DNA of 64,000 nt. It comes from Ctenosaura bakeri (Eukaryota > Chordata > Lepidosauria > Squamata > Iguanidae). Under the pieces are notes generated by a model that worked only from the letters and a program-made list of their open reading frames with translations, was not told where the DNA came from and searched no databases. Numbering within the stretch: the stretch's first letter is position 1; every line of letters begins with the position of its first letter. This document shows positions 44,180-54,773 of this stretch, piece after piece. A program made the translations under genes and the position numbers. The DNA is taken from contig CAOLHI010000934.1 of NCBI GenBank assembly GCA_948474755.1, positions 372,001 through 436,000 of the forward strand, read 5' to 3'.

Positions 44180-45156
44180 TGTTACCCTGTTCTCTGGGGG
44201 TACCAGGAGGGGCGCCCAAATAGCCAAACAACAAACACAACGACTTGGGGAAAATTAGCTGGAGCACTCACTAAAACTAGTGAGAGGCAGGATAACCTAG
44301 CAGGATATTGCAACCCAGCGTCTACGGGGTCAGGTCAGTCAAGCAGCCAGACGATTTAAAAAGGCAAAAATGATGTTTTATTAAACACAGACAAACATAG
44401 AAGACAACACAGTCACACAGCTAACTAAAGAACTGGAAATAGGGACTTTCGGAGGGAAATGGGTGATACGACACCTGTCTCGTAGTCCTGGAGAGATATG
44501 AAGATAGGGTTCGTTGGGGCGTAGGGGAGAAGCTCAGTGTGGTTTGCTGAGGGGAGGTCGCCGGACAAAGTGGCAGCAAGGCGGTCTGGAACTTGGGAGT
44601 GATCCCAGGTTGAGTTGGCTCAGTTATGGGAACTGAGGGGATGGCTCGCCAGGTGGAGCAGCAGCAAGGCTGGATGGAACTCAGGAGCGATCTGAGGAAG
44701 GTCTCGGAATTCGGGGCTTTTATAGGGTGAATTGTGACTGCAGGCCATACCTTACCCGGTGAGAACAGTGCGAGTTTGGAGAGGGACAAAGCTTTGGAAA
44801 GGTCAGAGTTTAGCATGATTGGCTTAAAGCCAAATCAACAATAGTGTAGCCAGTATGCAAATACGGAGTGCTTAGTACAGCTTTGTGCGGCTACCTGCTC
44901 GGAGCAGGGTGCCTTTGTTAGTATCGCACATAAGCAACAAGGTGTTTGCCCGAGGGGTCCCTGAAGCGACGAACCAGCTCTGTCCAGCTTGCCTAGGTGG
45001 AGAATGGAATGCCCAGCAATTATCGGAGGCGCCTGTTTACGTGCTTGTCCAGAGGCCTCGCAAACACATGGAGCAGGGTGGCAGAGGAAAGCCGAATGGT
45101 TTGATATCAAAACAATATCATATGCTATCTCCGGGTAGGTCTGAACCGCAGTAACA
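44180..45156 (-). mobile_element. Solo LTR with U3 tandem duplication (TSD CCAC)
   Basis: Runs from TGTTACCCTGTTCTCTGG to CCGCAGTAACA, flanked by perfect CCAC duplications (44176-44179 and 45157-45160). On the minus strand TATAAAAGCCCC (complement of about 44713-44724) and AATAAA (complement of 44377-44382) give the direction. It is about 83 bp longer than its relative at 36298. The extra length is explained by a diverged tandem repeat at about 44536-44700 (ggcagcaaggcggtctggaa, then gcagcaaggctggatggaac). No internal retroviral genes. Confidence 0.88.
44718..44724 (-). promoter_or_regulatory. LTR TATA box
   Basis: The complement reads CCCTATAAAAGCCCC, in the right order relative to the polyadenylation signal about 340 bases downstream on the minus strand. 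Confidence 0.6.
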
Positions 45157-45337
45157 CCACTTTATAATCTGGACTGCAATCTTATACTTGCTTACCCAGG
45201 AATAAGTATGAGGAATTCAGGGATGTATAATACCAAGTAGACATAGAAAAGGACACTGTATACATCCAAGGTCTGCACAGGGCTGCATTAAGCATTTCTC
45301 ACTTCTTAGATTTTGTATAGTTGCGGCACAATATGCA

Positions 45338-45580
45338 GAACTAGCATAGTGTAGAGGTAGTGCTGGACTGGGACACTGGGGGAACCAGTAAAATAAGGGC
45401 CAATCTCTATTTGGCCATGGAAACCCACTGGGTAACCTTGGGCAAGCCACACTCTCTCATCCTCAGGGAAAGGCAATGACAAACCTCCCTCTGTTCTGAC
45501 CATGCCAAGAGAATCCCATGGTAGGCTTGGCTTAGGTTTGCCATAAGTCAGAAATGACTTGAATACACAACACAACAAAT
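45338..45580 (+). mobile_element. Sauria-type SINE, near full length
   Basis: Head actagcatagtgtagaggta, body ggaaacccactgggtaacct and tgggcaagccacactctctc, tail ttgccataagtcagaaatga then cttgaatacacaacacaaca. Good match to the SINE layout. Confidence 0.85.
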
Positions 45581-45969
45581 CATGCTGCATGCAGTCTCAT
45601 GGTGGTAACCTTTCCTTTGTTGGAGGCTTTTAATTAGATGGCCAATCTCAGGGGTGCTTTAGCAATGGATCTGAGCTCTTGCAGGGGGTTGGACTTGACA
45701 GTGGCTCTAATATTTTATCAACTGTATTGAAATTAGCTCTGTTGAAAGAGTTGTATTGTTTTATCTTGATGAGTGAGATTCTCGCCTATCTGGAGTTAAG
45801 CTACTGAAGAAACACATAAAATGTGGGGTTCACACTTAATGCAAAGAGTGCTTAATCTGAGTTTTTGCTTATTATTATTATTATATATAGTTGAATTAAA
45901 ATTATGAATGTTTAGCCTATGTAGCTTGCCTAGAGCCTAGACCATGAATAGACTTCAAAGATATCAGTA

Positions 45970-45974
<5 letters not shown>
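45581..45974. other. Unannotated sequence
   Basis: Unique DNA. cagggggttggacttgacag near 45680 resembles a LINE 3' end, but too little is left to assign. Confidence 0.35.

Positions 45975-46022
<48 letters not shown>
45975..46022. repeat. (CT)n(GT)n compound microsatellite
   Basis: About 18 CT units pass directly into about 6 GT units. Confidence 0.95.
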
Positions 46023-46738
46023 CAAAGCTATTTTTACCTACTCTATTATGTAACCCAAGAATTAGAGGACATCCAATGTCCAGAAAAGCTCCTTGAGCCC
46101 AGTGAGTTTGCAATACCCCTGGAGGGAAAACACTTGATTAAACATTCAAAAGAACCACCAACGCCCTTTTGCTCTCTATGCCCCCCCTCCGGTCCCAGTT
46201 GCAATTTATGGCTACAAAGATGCTGCTGCAAATTTTGAAGGAGCAAATTGCAGCAGAGATATAAATCACAATCCTCTCACTGCTAAGTATTGCATATAAT
46301 TTGTGCATACTGTCACAGTGTTGGAGGTGCAGCAAGTAACTAAATCATGCTATATTAACAGTGTGCAAACTGCTTTTAGAAATCACCCATTCAGCAACCA
46401 TTGTTAATAGGAAGGAAAAGTCAAGCTGACACAGACGCATGTGCATACATGCAGACGCACACGCACACACATTCAGTATGGATGCTTGTGAGTCAGCTGA
46501 AGTTGAATGGGAACAAAACTGAGACAGCTGTATGGTTCATTATTTCTTTCTTTTCTATCCTGCTTCTTTTTTAAAGGGTCCAAGGAGAAGTCCATGGTTT
46601 CTCCAGTTTTCCTAACAATAGTCCTCAAAGGTTTAAGTGACATATATGGCTTGAATATTCCTTGCATGCAGGTTTTCTTTGTCCTAATACAGTACTCATT
46701 TCACAGTATCAGATTGACTCATCTTTTCCAGGCATTCT
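46023..46738. other. Unannotated sequence
   Basis: Unique DNA with a short interrupted CA/GC tract near 46430-46470. No gene. Confidence 0.4.
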
Positions 46739-46746
46739 CTTGGACC

Positions 46747-46885
46747 TAGGATTGCCAGGTAAAATAAGGGCCAGGGCTTTTGTCCCTTTAATGTGGGACA
46801 ACATAGTGTAGAAAAGAGAGTTTCAGCAAGTGTTCAGCATGTAACACCTACTGAAATTCCTTCTATGCTGCATCTGGCAACCCTA
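46747..46885. mobile_element. hAT-like MITE (8-bp TSD, 6/8)
   Basis: Ends TAGGATTGCCAGGT and, inverted, ATCTGGCAACCCTA. The flanks CTTGGACC (46739-46746) and CTTGGAAT (46886-46893) agree in six of eight positions, the hAT target size. The interior hairpin includes tgaaattccttctatgctg. Same family as 47155-47330 and 1880-2165. Confidence 0.7.
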
Positions 46886-46989
46886 CTTGGAATTATCATT
46901 CATTGCATCTAGATCTAGTTGCATTATAGTCACCAACAACACTTCCCTCCATCTCACTTTTGTGAAGAAGTAATAATGGTGCTTTCTCA

Positions 46990-48165
46990 TTTTTTATTTA
47001 TTTTATTTTACTAAAGATTTCTGTCCTGCCCTGTGTCAAGAATCTCTGGGTAGGTGGACAATAAAGTCAGTTCAGAGAATTTAAAACAATTTAAAGTCTA
47101 AAGCAGTAAAAGAACAAATTATAGTCCAAAAATTCATTAAACCGTATAACAATTTAACGTTGCCCAGTGGAAACTGGAGAGGCAGCCTCAATGACTGTGC
47201 AGAAGGGGGAATTTCAGCAGGTGTTACCTGTCATGCAGTCAGGTAACAAACAACACCTGCTAAAATTCCCTCTTCTACACAATCATTAAAAGTACAGGAG
47301 TCCTTTGCAGCTTGTACTCTGGCAGCTCTATAACATGTAGCAATTGCATAAAAGCATTCAGTCCCAACAATTTTAACAGAAAGCCATGTTTTAACTTGGT
47401 GCTGAAAAGAAGCCAAAGTTAGTGTCAACCAGGTTCCTAAGGAACAGGAATTCTGCTATATAAATGCCTCAGCTGAGAAGAATCTCTCCCACATCCTCAC
47501 ACAGTGTATTGCTCCTTTTGGTGAGAGACAAAAGACATCTTCTCCAGAAGACCCCAATCCTTACTCCAGTGTATATAAGCAGAGGCACTGCTTTAAGTAT
47601 GACACCACCTAGGACTTTAAAGGCCACCAGAAGCACCTTGAATTCAGTGTGTAAACATACCGAGTTCCAATGCAATCCCTTGAAAACTCGTGTTATATGA
47701 TTTTTCTGTGCTATTCAGCTCAGCAATCCAGCAGTTCTGTTTTCACTAGCTGGTGCTTCTGAGTCATCTTCAAAGACAGCTCCAGTGTTGAACACATTGC
47801 AGCAGTGTACTTTGGCTAAATTTCCCTGTTCAGGAAAGTCTGTAACTATTGGACCTGTTGAAGATGATCCCAGTCTTTCCAAGTCACAGAAACCACCTGG
47901 GACTTCAGTGACAGAGGTGGGTCTTGGAATACTCCCAGGCTATAGAACTGCTCCCTCAGAAGCTGTGTAACCCCATCAATGGCCAGTTGCCTACCCAACT
48001 ACCATATATAAGAACCATCAGTCCACAGAGTCTCCATCTTATTGGGATTCAGCTTCTATCCAGTCCATTAAAGCATTCAGGAACTGTTCCAACACCTCCA
48101 TGGCCCGATCTGACTCTGACAGCAAGGGTTTTATCATCAGTAACCCTCCCCCTGCATTTAGACCT
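46990..48165 (-). mobile_element. L2-type LINE ORF2 and 3' end, antisense, degraded
   Basis: The 3' end lies at the left (ttttatttattttattttac, then gcccaccta-like complement). Further right, the minus strand encodes L2-like pieces, notably EFKVLLVAFKVLGG in the frame 47469-47675. The complement of cattgcagcagtgtact (about 47797) matches the SRLDYCNA-type motif position. Around 48020-48110 the complement of gtctccatcttattgggatt fits the NPDKTE-type motif. Many stops and frameshifts. A MITE is nested at 47155-47330. Plus-strand ORFs across this region are antisense shadows. Confidence 0.65.
47155..47330. mobile_element. hAT-like MITE nested in L2 (8-bp TSD, 6/8)
   Basis: Left end TAACGTTGCCCAGTGG and right end CTCTGGCAGCTCTA correspond to TAGGGTTGCC/GGCAACCCTA. 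The flanks TAACAATT (47147-47154) and TAACATGT (47331-47338) agree in six of eight bases. The core is a strong hairpin, gaatttcagcaggtgtta opposite aacacctgctaaaattcc. Confidence 0.7.
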
Positions 48166-49417
48166 AGATCCTCACACCATCTTCATACCTTTAGGATTAA
48201 CCTTTCTGGACCTGCTTGTGACCCCGTGTCAGCATCAGAAGACTATGGTCATGGCATTTGAAAATGCAATGCCTTGGTTCTTTGGGGCCACTGTTTGCTC
48301 TTTTGCTATTTAGAATAAGGGGCCACAATGTGGATTTAAGGATGCAGTAAAAGCAGTTGTCTAAAACATGCTTAACTTTGCATTGGATTATAACCAGAAA
48401 TAGAAAAGTCTGAAAATGCCATCAGAAAAGCTAGACATTTGTAGATGACCAAAAAAAAAAAAAAAAGGAAATCAAATAAATGCGGCATAAATAAATGCTT
48501 TGCAAGTGCTTTATAATACATATTTGAAAAGGTTTCTTTAAAGCTTGTGCCACAAGGACTGGAAGACAAGCATCTTAATCTCTTACTGTTTTTTCTTCCC
48601 CCTTATCTGTCTCAAAGTCACAGCAGTGCTTCAACTTGCCATCTCCTCTTTTATAACTGATCTCGTAATAAGTCACTCTGAGATGAGTGTAATCATACTA
48701 CAATGTGCAGTTAGGATAATGGACGGCTTGGGCGCTATCACTTCTCTGCATCTTGAGGATTTCGAGGTATGCCTTGGAGGAATGCATTAGATGCTATGGT
48801 TAATTAACTAATTTACTCAATCAAGTTTAACAGTGGTTTTAACTTTAATGGTGCCATTACATTTTAATATGAAAATAACAGGCTGTGTTTCTGGCAATCC
48901 CCACAGTCCGCCTCCTCTGTACCAACCACTTAACAATTTGATTCTGATTTGTGAGCCTTTACACCCATTTATAATGTCAAGTGCTTGTAATACAATACCT
49001 TCCAAACCCATTACTGGTATGGACCTTTACTGAAATGGATGCTTCTGCTTACGCCAGCTTCCTGACACCTTGTGGCAGTGGGTGAGAAGCCACATACCTT
49101 GTTGAAAGTACAGTGGTTGGGGGCTTCTCTGCCAGGGGTAGGTGGGTGATGAAGCCACATTAGGTTTTGGCTGGAACTTTACACCTCCTGTCCAAGATGC
49201 CAAACCTATTTTGGGTTAGGCTTCCACAATTTACTGATCGCCTTTAAAGTTCACCTCCCTCCTACTATGGAAGCCACCAGATCCCAGGGCTGAGAATGTA
49301 TGTTGCAAAGCTAACGCAAAAGTGAGGAATCCTTTGCTTGTAAAGGGAAGATCTTGTGTTGATACGCATACATTTAACCCCGCCCCCTTTTTTTGTTCTG
49401 AACACTCTTGTCTAGGA
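48166..49417. other. Unique sequence, candidate conserved element 48600-49030
   Basis: No repeat recognised. Positions 48600-49030 carry TTAATTAA, several TAAT cores and an intact-looking low-CpG block. The 81-codon frame at 48545-48790 has no recognisable domain. A poly-A run lies at about 48451-48466. Confidence 0.3.
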
Positions 49418-49530
49418 CAGTGGTGGAGAACCTTTGGCCATCCAGAAGTTTTAGACCACAGCCCTTACAATCAGCCATGCTGGCTGGTGCATCTGGGAGC
49501 TGAATCAAAAATGTCTTCAGGGCTAAAGAT
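49418..49530. mobile_element. hAT-type element fragment
   Basis: CAGTGGTGGAGAACCTTTGG then ccatccagaagttttaga begins a hAT-like end. cagccatgctggctgg and gggagctgaatcaaaaatg continue the usual palindromic layout. The right end is lost. Confidence 0.5.
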
Positions 49531-50173
49531 TCTTCAGTCTGGTTGAGGAAAGATGTGGAAAGAAAGCCCAGAGAAAATGATATGCTACCACTTTCAATGA
49601 GTTTTAACAGCAGCTTTTTGTGACAAGTTTCCAAAAGGCTTCTTCTGTTTAGAAGAAGGACAGGCAATTGTTTGGGGTTAAAGGGCACATTCAATCAAAC
49701 AATAATTTTATTACGATTGTAGACCAGCATGTAAAGGGCACATTGACTTCCCCCACCAAGAGACCTTGGATGGTTGTATTCCCTACTGCACCCCATAACA
49801 TACAGACATACATACACACATAATTTATTTTTGCTTCCAATACCCCCTGGACTGCACAAGGAACATATTTTGCCATTTTCTTTTTGACTTCTCTGGACTG
49901 TTCTAAGCCCAGGAAAGACTCGTTTTTTAAAAAAAGAAACAATCTGAAAGTCACTTCAAGGTCACTTACCATTTTTGAAAAAGGGTTCTTCTAGATGTAA
50001 AAGTGCCAAAGGGGCCAAAGAATACCATAATTGTCTCTGAAGTCTCTTAGAGTATTCTTGGAGGCATCTAAGGTCAATTCTTTCAATTCTGGATAGCTTT
50101 GAGGCCACAAAGAGCCATCCAAAATTAAAAGAATTACCCCCAGATGCCCCCCAAAATCCTGGGCCACAAGAAA
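49531..50173. other. Unannotated sequence
   Basis: Unique DNA; no gene recognised. Confidence 0.4.
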
Positions 50174-50370
50174 GCCAATTAGGTATAGTCGTTTGAACAT
50201 TGAACTAAGACCCTGAAGCCCAGAGTTTGATTCCCTGTTGAACCATAGAAACCCACTGGGTGACTTTGGACGTGTCACACATTCTCAGCCCCAGAAAACC
50301 CTGTGACAAGGTTGCTTTAGGGTTGCCATGAGTCAGAAATGACTTGAAGACATACAGCAACCAGCAACTG
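50174..50370 (+). mobile_element. Sauria-type SINE
   Basis: Head ccaattaggtatagtcgttt, box-B-like agagtttgattccctg, body ggaaacccactgggtgac-type block, tail ttgccatgagtcagaaatga. Shortened in the middle. Confidence 0.8.
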
Positions 50371-51474
50371 GGGCCACAAAAGCCAACCTGGGGGTGCTAT
50401 GTGGTTTGCAGGTTACACATTGCCCTCTGTTGATTTAGAATGTGAAATGTAAGGCCTTATACAGGAAGATCTATGGAATTCATATCCTGATGCAGAAGCT
50501 ACTATTGCAATCTCATCCTAAATTCTCATGAGAAATTTTCTACAGATGTAAGCATTTGAAACTCATTGCTAGTCAAGCTACTTCTTTATAACTTTCAGCA
50601 CTGACTACCATGGTGGGCCAGGTATGTGTGTGGGAACATCCTCCTCCTTTTGCCCTGATCATCAGTTGAATAGACCTTTTTCACCTGATCTGGCTGCTGG
50701 CTGTTAAGGTGGGCTGGGAAGCCTTCAAGCCAGGATATGTTACTGAGTTACATATACAGGGAAATATGAAAAGCACAAAAAAGGCTTAGAAGCTCCATGC
50801 CCAATGCTATCCAAGTAATTTTGGATGTGAAGCAGACAATCCTGTAAGTACCCTTTCTAACATTCTCCCTTACTGTAAACACACACACACACACACCAAA
50901 TCTAAATAGCGCTCACTCTCTCTCTAATAGTTGGGTTGGCCCTCCCCTCATCTCATTTTTGCTATTCTCTCTGAACTTAGATGTAGTCTTCATAGAAACT
51001 GGAAGGAAAAATGGATTTTCATAATAGCAAAGTTCCATTGCAAGCTATCCCTGTTGTGATGCAAACTTTGTACAGCTCTATAACACACATGCAGTGCAGA
51101 CATATGCATGGCTGACATCCTCATATATATGGATCAACATTGCTGCCTATATTTTTGCACTCTCTTGAGGGAACAGCTGCAAGAACTATCATGATGAGTA
51201 CCTGGACTTCAAAAAATTATTACTATACTGCTGGGTTTGTAAATGTTTTTGGCTGGATCTGTGGAGAAGTTTTCCTATAATCCTTTCTATAAGCTTTCTT
51301 CTACAACTAGGAAGCCTTGTCATGGTTCCCAATTGTAAAGGAATTTGCAAGTGCATTCAAATGAATGTGCTTACACCCTGCCCACAGTCTGTCATGCTCA
51401 ATGTGTGAAGACCTACCGAGGATGAGGAGTGTTGTAGACAGAATGTGTGTGAACAATCACTCACTCAAACAATT
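50371..51474. other. Unannotated sequence
   Basis: Unique DNA with an (AC)n tract at about 50880-50897. No gene. Confidence 0.4.
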
Positions 51475-51610
51475 CATTTTACTTATACCCTACCTTCCCC
51501 CATGACTGGGACTCAAGGAGGCTTATAAGATTTTTTAAAAATACAAGTGAAATAGTATGTAGCTTAAAACATAAAAATTAAGAGTAAAACAGTATTAAAC
51601 TGCATGTAGG
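51475..51610 (-). mobile_element. L2-type LINE 3' end, antisense fragment
   Basis: ttttacttataccctacctt, then gactgggactcaaggaggct, is the complement of the L2-type 3' end, as at 18885 and 26385. Only the end is present. Confidence 0.5.
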
Positions 51611-51628
51611 AGTAAAATCATTTAACAG

Positions 51629-51730
51629 TACACTCAGCCCTCCACATTTGCTAGCATTAAGAGTGCAGGACTCTTGCAAAAGTGGGAAAATTGCAAAGAT
51701 CAAAATGTGTGTGTGTGTCTGTAGGAAAGA
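51629..51730. mobile_element. Tigger-like element, left end only
   Basis: TACACTCAGCCCTCCACATT, then caaaagtgggaaaattgcaa, matches the left part of 7646-8170, then breaks off in a GT-rich tract. Confidence 0.5.
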
Positions 51731-51852
51731 CTCCGAGGCATGGTGGAGACAACAGGAACCAGGGTTCAAACCAGATCAGGGAAAGGGGGGGGAGTGGTGG
51801 GTCATTACGCTGGCCCTGTACTTCCTCTGTCTTGCCCATTGTTTCCAAATTA

Positions 51853-52014
51853 TTGTGACCCTAAGGAAAACCTATCATGGGGTTTTCTGGGGCTGAGAGT
51901 GTGTGATGTGCCCAAGGTCATGCAGTCAGTGGGTTTTTGTGGCTGAGCAGGGAACTGAACTCTCATCTCCAGGATTGTAATCTATCCCTCAAACCACTAC
52001 ACCACACTGGCTCC
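51853..52014 (-). mobile_element. Sauria-type SINE, antisense
   Basis: Complement of tail (attgtgaccctaaggaaaac), body (cccaaggtcatgcagtcagt) and tRNA-type head (aaccactacaccacactggc). Near full length with a shortened middle. Confidence 0.8.
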
Positions 52015-52074
52015 CTTAAAGTATGATTAGTTTTGGCTATATTTAGTGTTAAGCTATATAGTATTTCCATTCTG

Positions 52075-52560
52075 AATTCAAGGTACAGGCAATGACATTT
52101 AAAGCCCTACATAGCTTGGAACCTTGATGTTTGAGGGATTGCCTTTCTCTATATAGGCCTTCCCAAGAACTGAGATCTATTGGAGAGGCCCTCCTTCATG
52201 TACCATCATTAGGAGAAACATGGGACAGGGCCTTTTCCGTGGTGGCACCCAGGTTGTGGAATTCCCTCCTCATGTCAGCCTCATTGGCACCAAGTTAAAA
52301 TTTGGCTTTTAATTAAAGCCTTTGGGCCAAACTGATTTTATCCAGGCTGCACATGTTTTATGGATATATTTTCCAAGATTGTTTTAACTAGCTTTAAATT
52401 GTCAGTTTTTAACTTGGAGATTATTTAATATATATTAATATATTTAATATATTTTTAATCTTTTTAAACTCTTGTTTATTGTTTTAAATGGATTTAGGGA
52501 ACACTTCCCTGAGATCTTAGCATAACGGGCAGGATATAAATAAGTATTTTAATAATTAAA
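52075..52560 (+). mobile_element. L2-type LINE 3' part
   Basis: Translation of the plus strand gives FKALHSLEP, then RPSQELRSIGEALLH, then DRAFSVVAPRLWNSLLMSA, the L2 reverse-transcriptase C-terminus, interrupted by stops. The 3' end lies at cataacgggcaggatataaa. A different subfamily from 19541 and 26380. Confidence 0.75.
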
Positions 52561-53394
52561 CAAAGAAAGAATGGCCTTGGGTCACATATTGGCAGAAAGT
52601 TGACACATGAAATAATTAAATAAATAAAGCTGGAATGTCCCCTCACATGTTTTCTTTCTTATTCTGTTCACTGATTATTTATTTATTTATTATTTTATAA
52701 ATTGCATAACAGTTTCTAAGCACTGAACAGAAATTAAAAGCCATCATTGCCTGTAGGGTTACAGTCTAATACATACAACATACAATGGATATGGAGGAAG
52801 GGGAAAAAATTGCAGTTCATGCTCTGACTCTTAAATTTATGCTGTTGTTTTTATAAAGATCAGCTGGGATGAAAACAATTTGGGGAGAAAAGGACCCCAA
52901 TGGCAACTGCAGTCTCAGCCATACCAGTGGGATAAGCTCTGCAGCCTTATGGCTCACTTATCCGCAGACAAGTGAAATAGCTACAAAAAGGTCCTTGCCT
53001 TTTCTGGAGAAGGCCTCTTTGGATGATGAAGAAGAAAAGGAGTGCCAGGATGACCATCTCTAGCTGGAGCCAGGCAGACTTATTGTGACAGAAGCAAAGC
53101 TTGTTCTGACCTAAGCAGCAAATGCAGATTTGAAAGAGTAGATGACTGACCTGCTTCCCTGTCATGCATCCACAGTTAAAATATAGAGAGTAGGAATGCC
53201 AGAAATGGTCTTCTCCGCCTTAAGTAAACCATACTGAGTTAATGAGGCCAGCTGGGCTGATTTATTGATGGCTGTAAATTAACTCAGCCCAGGCCACTCT
53301 GGTGCTGTGGGCAAAAGATCAAACTCTTCCTCATACCCTTGTGTGATATTCTTGGTTTCATGTATCTCTGACCATTGGCTTTAATATGGACTAA
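52561..53394. other. Unannotated sequence
   Basis: Unique DNA with a TTTA-rich tract at 52674-52697. No gene. Confidence 0.4.
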
Positions 53395-53591
53395 TTCAAG
53401 ATTGTGTAGTGACTTGAGAGTTGGACTATGATCCTGGAGACCAGGATTTGACTCCTCACTTGGCCATAGAATCCCACTGGGTGACTTTGAGTGTGTCACA
53501 TACTCTCGGCCCCAGAAAACTCCATGATAGGTTCATCCTAGAGTCACCATAAGTCAGAAACGACTTGAAGAGACACAACAATAACAACAAT
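53395..53591 (+). mobile_element. Sauria-type SINE
   Basis: Head gtgtagtgacttgagagttg, box B ccaggatttgactcctcac, body tcccactgggtgactttgag, tail caccataagtcagaaacgac then acacaacaataacaac. Well preserved apart from a shortened middle. Confidence 0.85.
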
Positions 53592-54324
53592 CTCTCTTGC
53601 AATTCTCTTCTTGGTTTCAGACTTCCACTTCCAGACTGTTTACTATGTTTGACTTTGGACTGTCTCAATTACACTTCTGTTTCTACAGACACTGGTCACC
53701 TTGGGACTGGACTGGCTTTTCCTAGGGTCAGACTTCTGAGTGTTTGCCCATTTTAAAACAGCAAAGCGACAGATCACAGAATGGAAAGACCAAATGGCAG
53801 TTAGTATCAATTCAGTAGCCCTTTCTGTTCTTCTGCACACTACATCCTGTTGCTTTTGAATATTTATTAAAGCAGACTGGAATTATTTGAAATTAAAGTG
53901 TTCCCTCTTGTTGATTTTTATTGTTTGGCTTATTGTTTTAATGTCTGAAAATGTGTCCTTTATGATTGTTTGATGCTTCTGGGACCATGTTTTGGCAAAG
54001 AAAGAGGGTAAAAATAGAAACTGAAATAAAATTAATGACACATGATAATCAGTTGAAGTTGATATGTTGCTGATCAGTTGATAATCAGGTGATGATGATG
54101 TGCTAGATATCTTGAAGTATCAACCTGCACTGATGATACAACTAACTTGCAAAACTCAATTATATAAGCAGATCTACACTAGTTTTCAAATTCTTTCTGG
54201 TAGGGATACCTACCAACAACCTGATTTGTTTCAGACACCAAACTGGAAAGCATCCCTTTTCATCTAAGACTAATTTAGGGATGTCAAATCTGACTTGAAT
54301 CCAAATCCCATACCCTTTGGTGGT
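53592..54324. other. Unannotated sequence
   Basis: Unique AT-rich DNA. Near 54030-54100 short words (tgataatcagttga) recur. No gene. Confidence 0.4.
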
Positions 54325-54660
54325 CACAGTTTGACTGGGAAGTCTAGTTAATCCTCTGCCATCCCACTTTTTCAGCAGCTTTTAAAATAGTTCAATTTGT
54401 TTCTCTTCTTCCTGCCTTTCTTCTTTGTCCTCAGCTCATTTCAGTTGTCACAACTCATCAAGAGATAGAGGAGAGAGGGGCAGAACCATGTCCTTTTCTG
54501 TAGGCTCATATAAAGCAAACTGCTGGAGGTTCTCCTTGCTTATGTATTTTCCTCATTAATGAGGAAACTTTTGCTGGTTTTCATCTTATGAAAGGTTGAA
54601 GAGTATGAAATCCAAATTGTGATTCAGAGGTCTGGATCTAAATAATTGTTAAAAAGTATG
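54325..54660. repeat. Diverged interspersed repeat, copy 2 of 2
   Basis: Matches 229-560 in ordered blocks (see that entry). Includes ttctttgtcctcagctcatt and the dyad cctcattaatgagg. Confidence 0.35.
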
Positions 54661-54773
54661 AACACCCCCCCAACTTGTTTTTGTACATTTAGCCAGATGG
54701 AATAGAATAAAAGTTATCTCTTTATGAAAACCGGCCAAAAATATTAGCCCTACATGCTGTCGCTATAAGACTA

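Noticed and set aside
47464..48313. Plus-strand ORFs up to 129 codons
   Set aside because: They are antisense to a degraded L2 ORF2, which explains their openness.
48595..48770. Exon with pyrimidine tract upstream and a gtatgcc donor downstream
   Set aside because: The acceptor is weak and the open frame has no recognisable protein; better described as possible conserved non-coding DNA.
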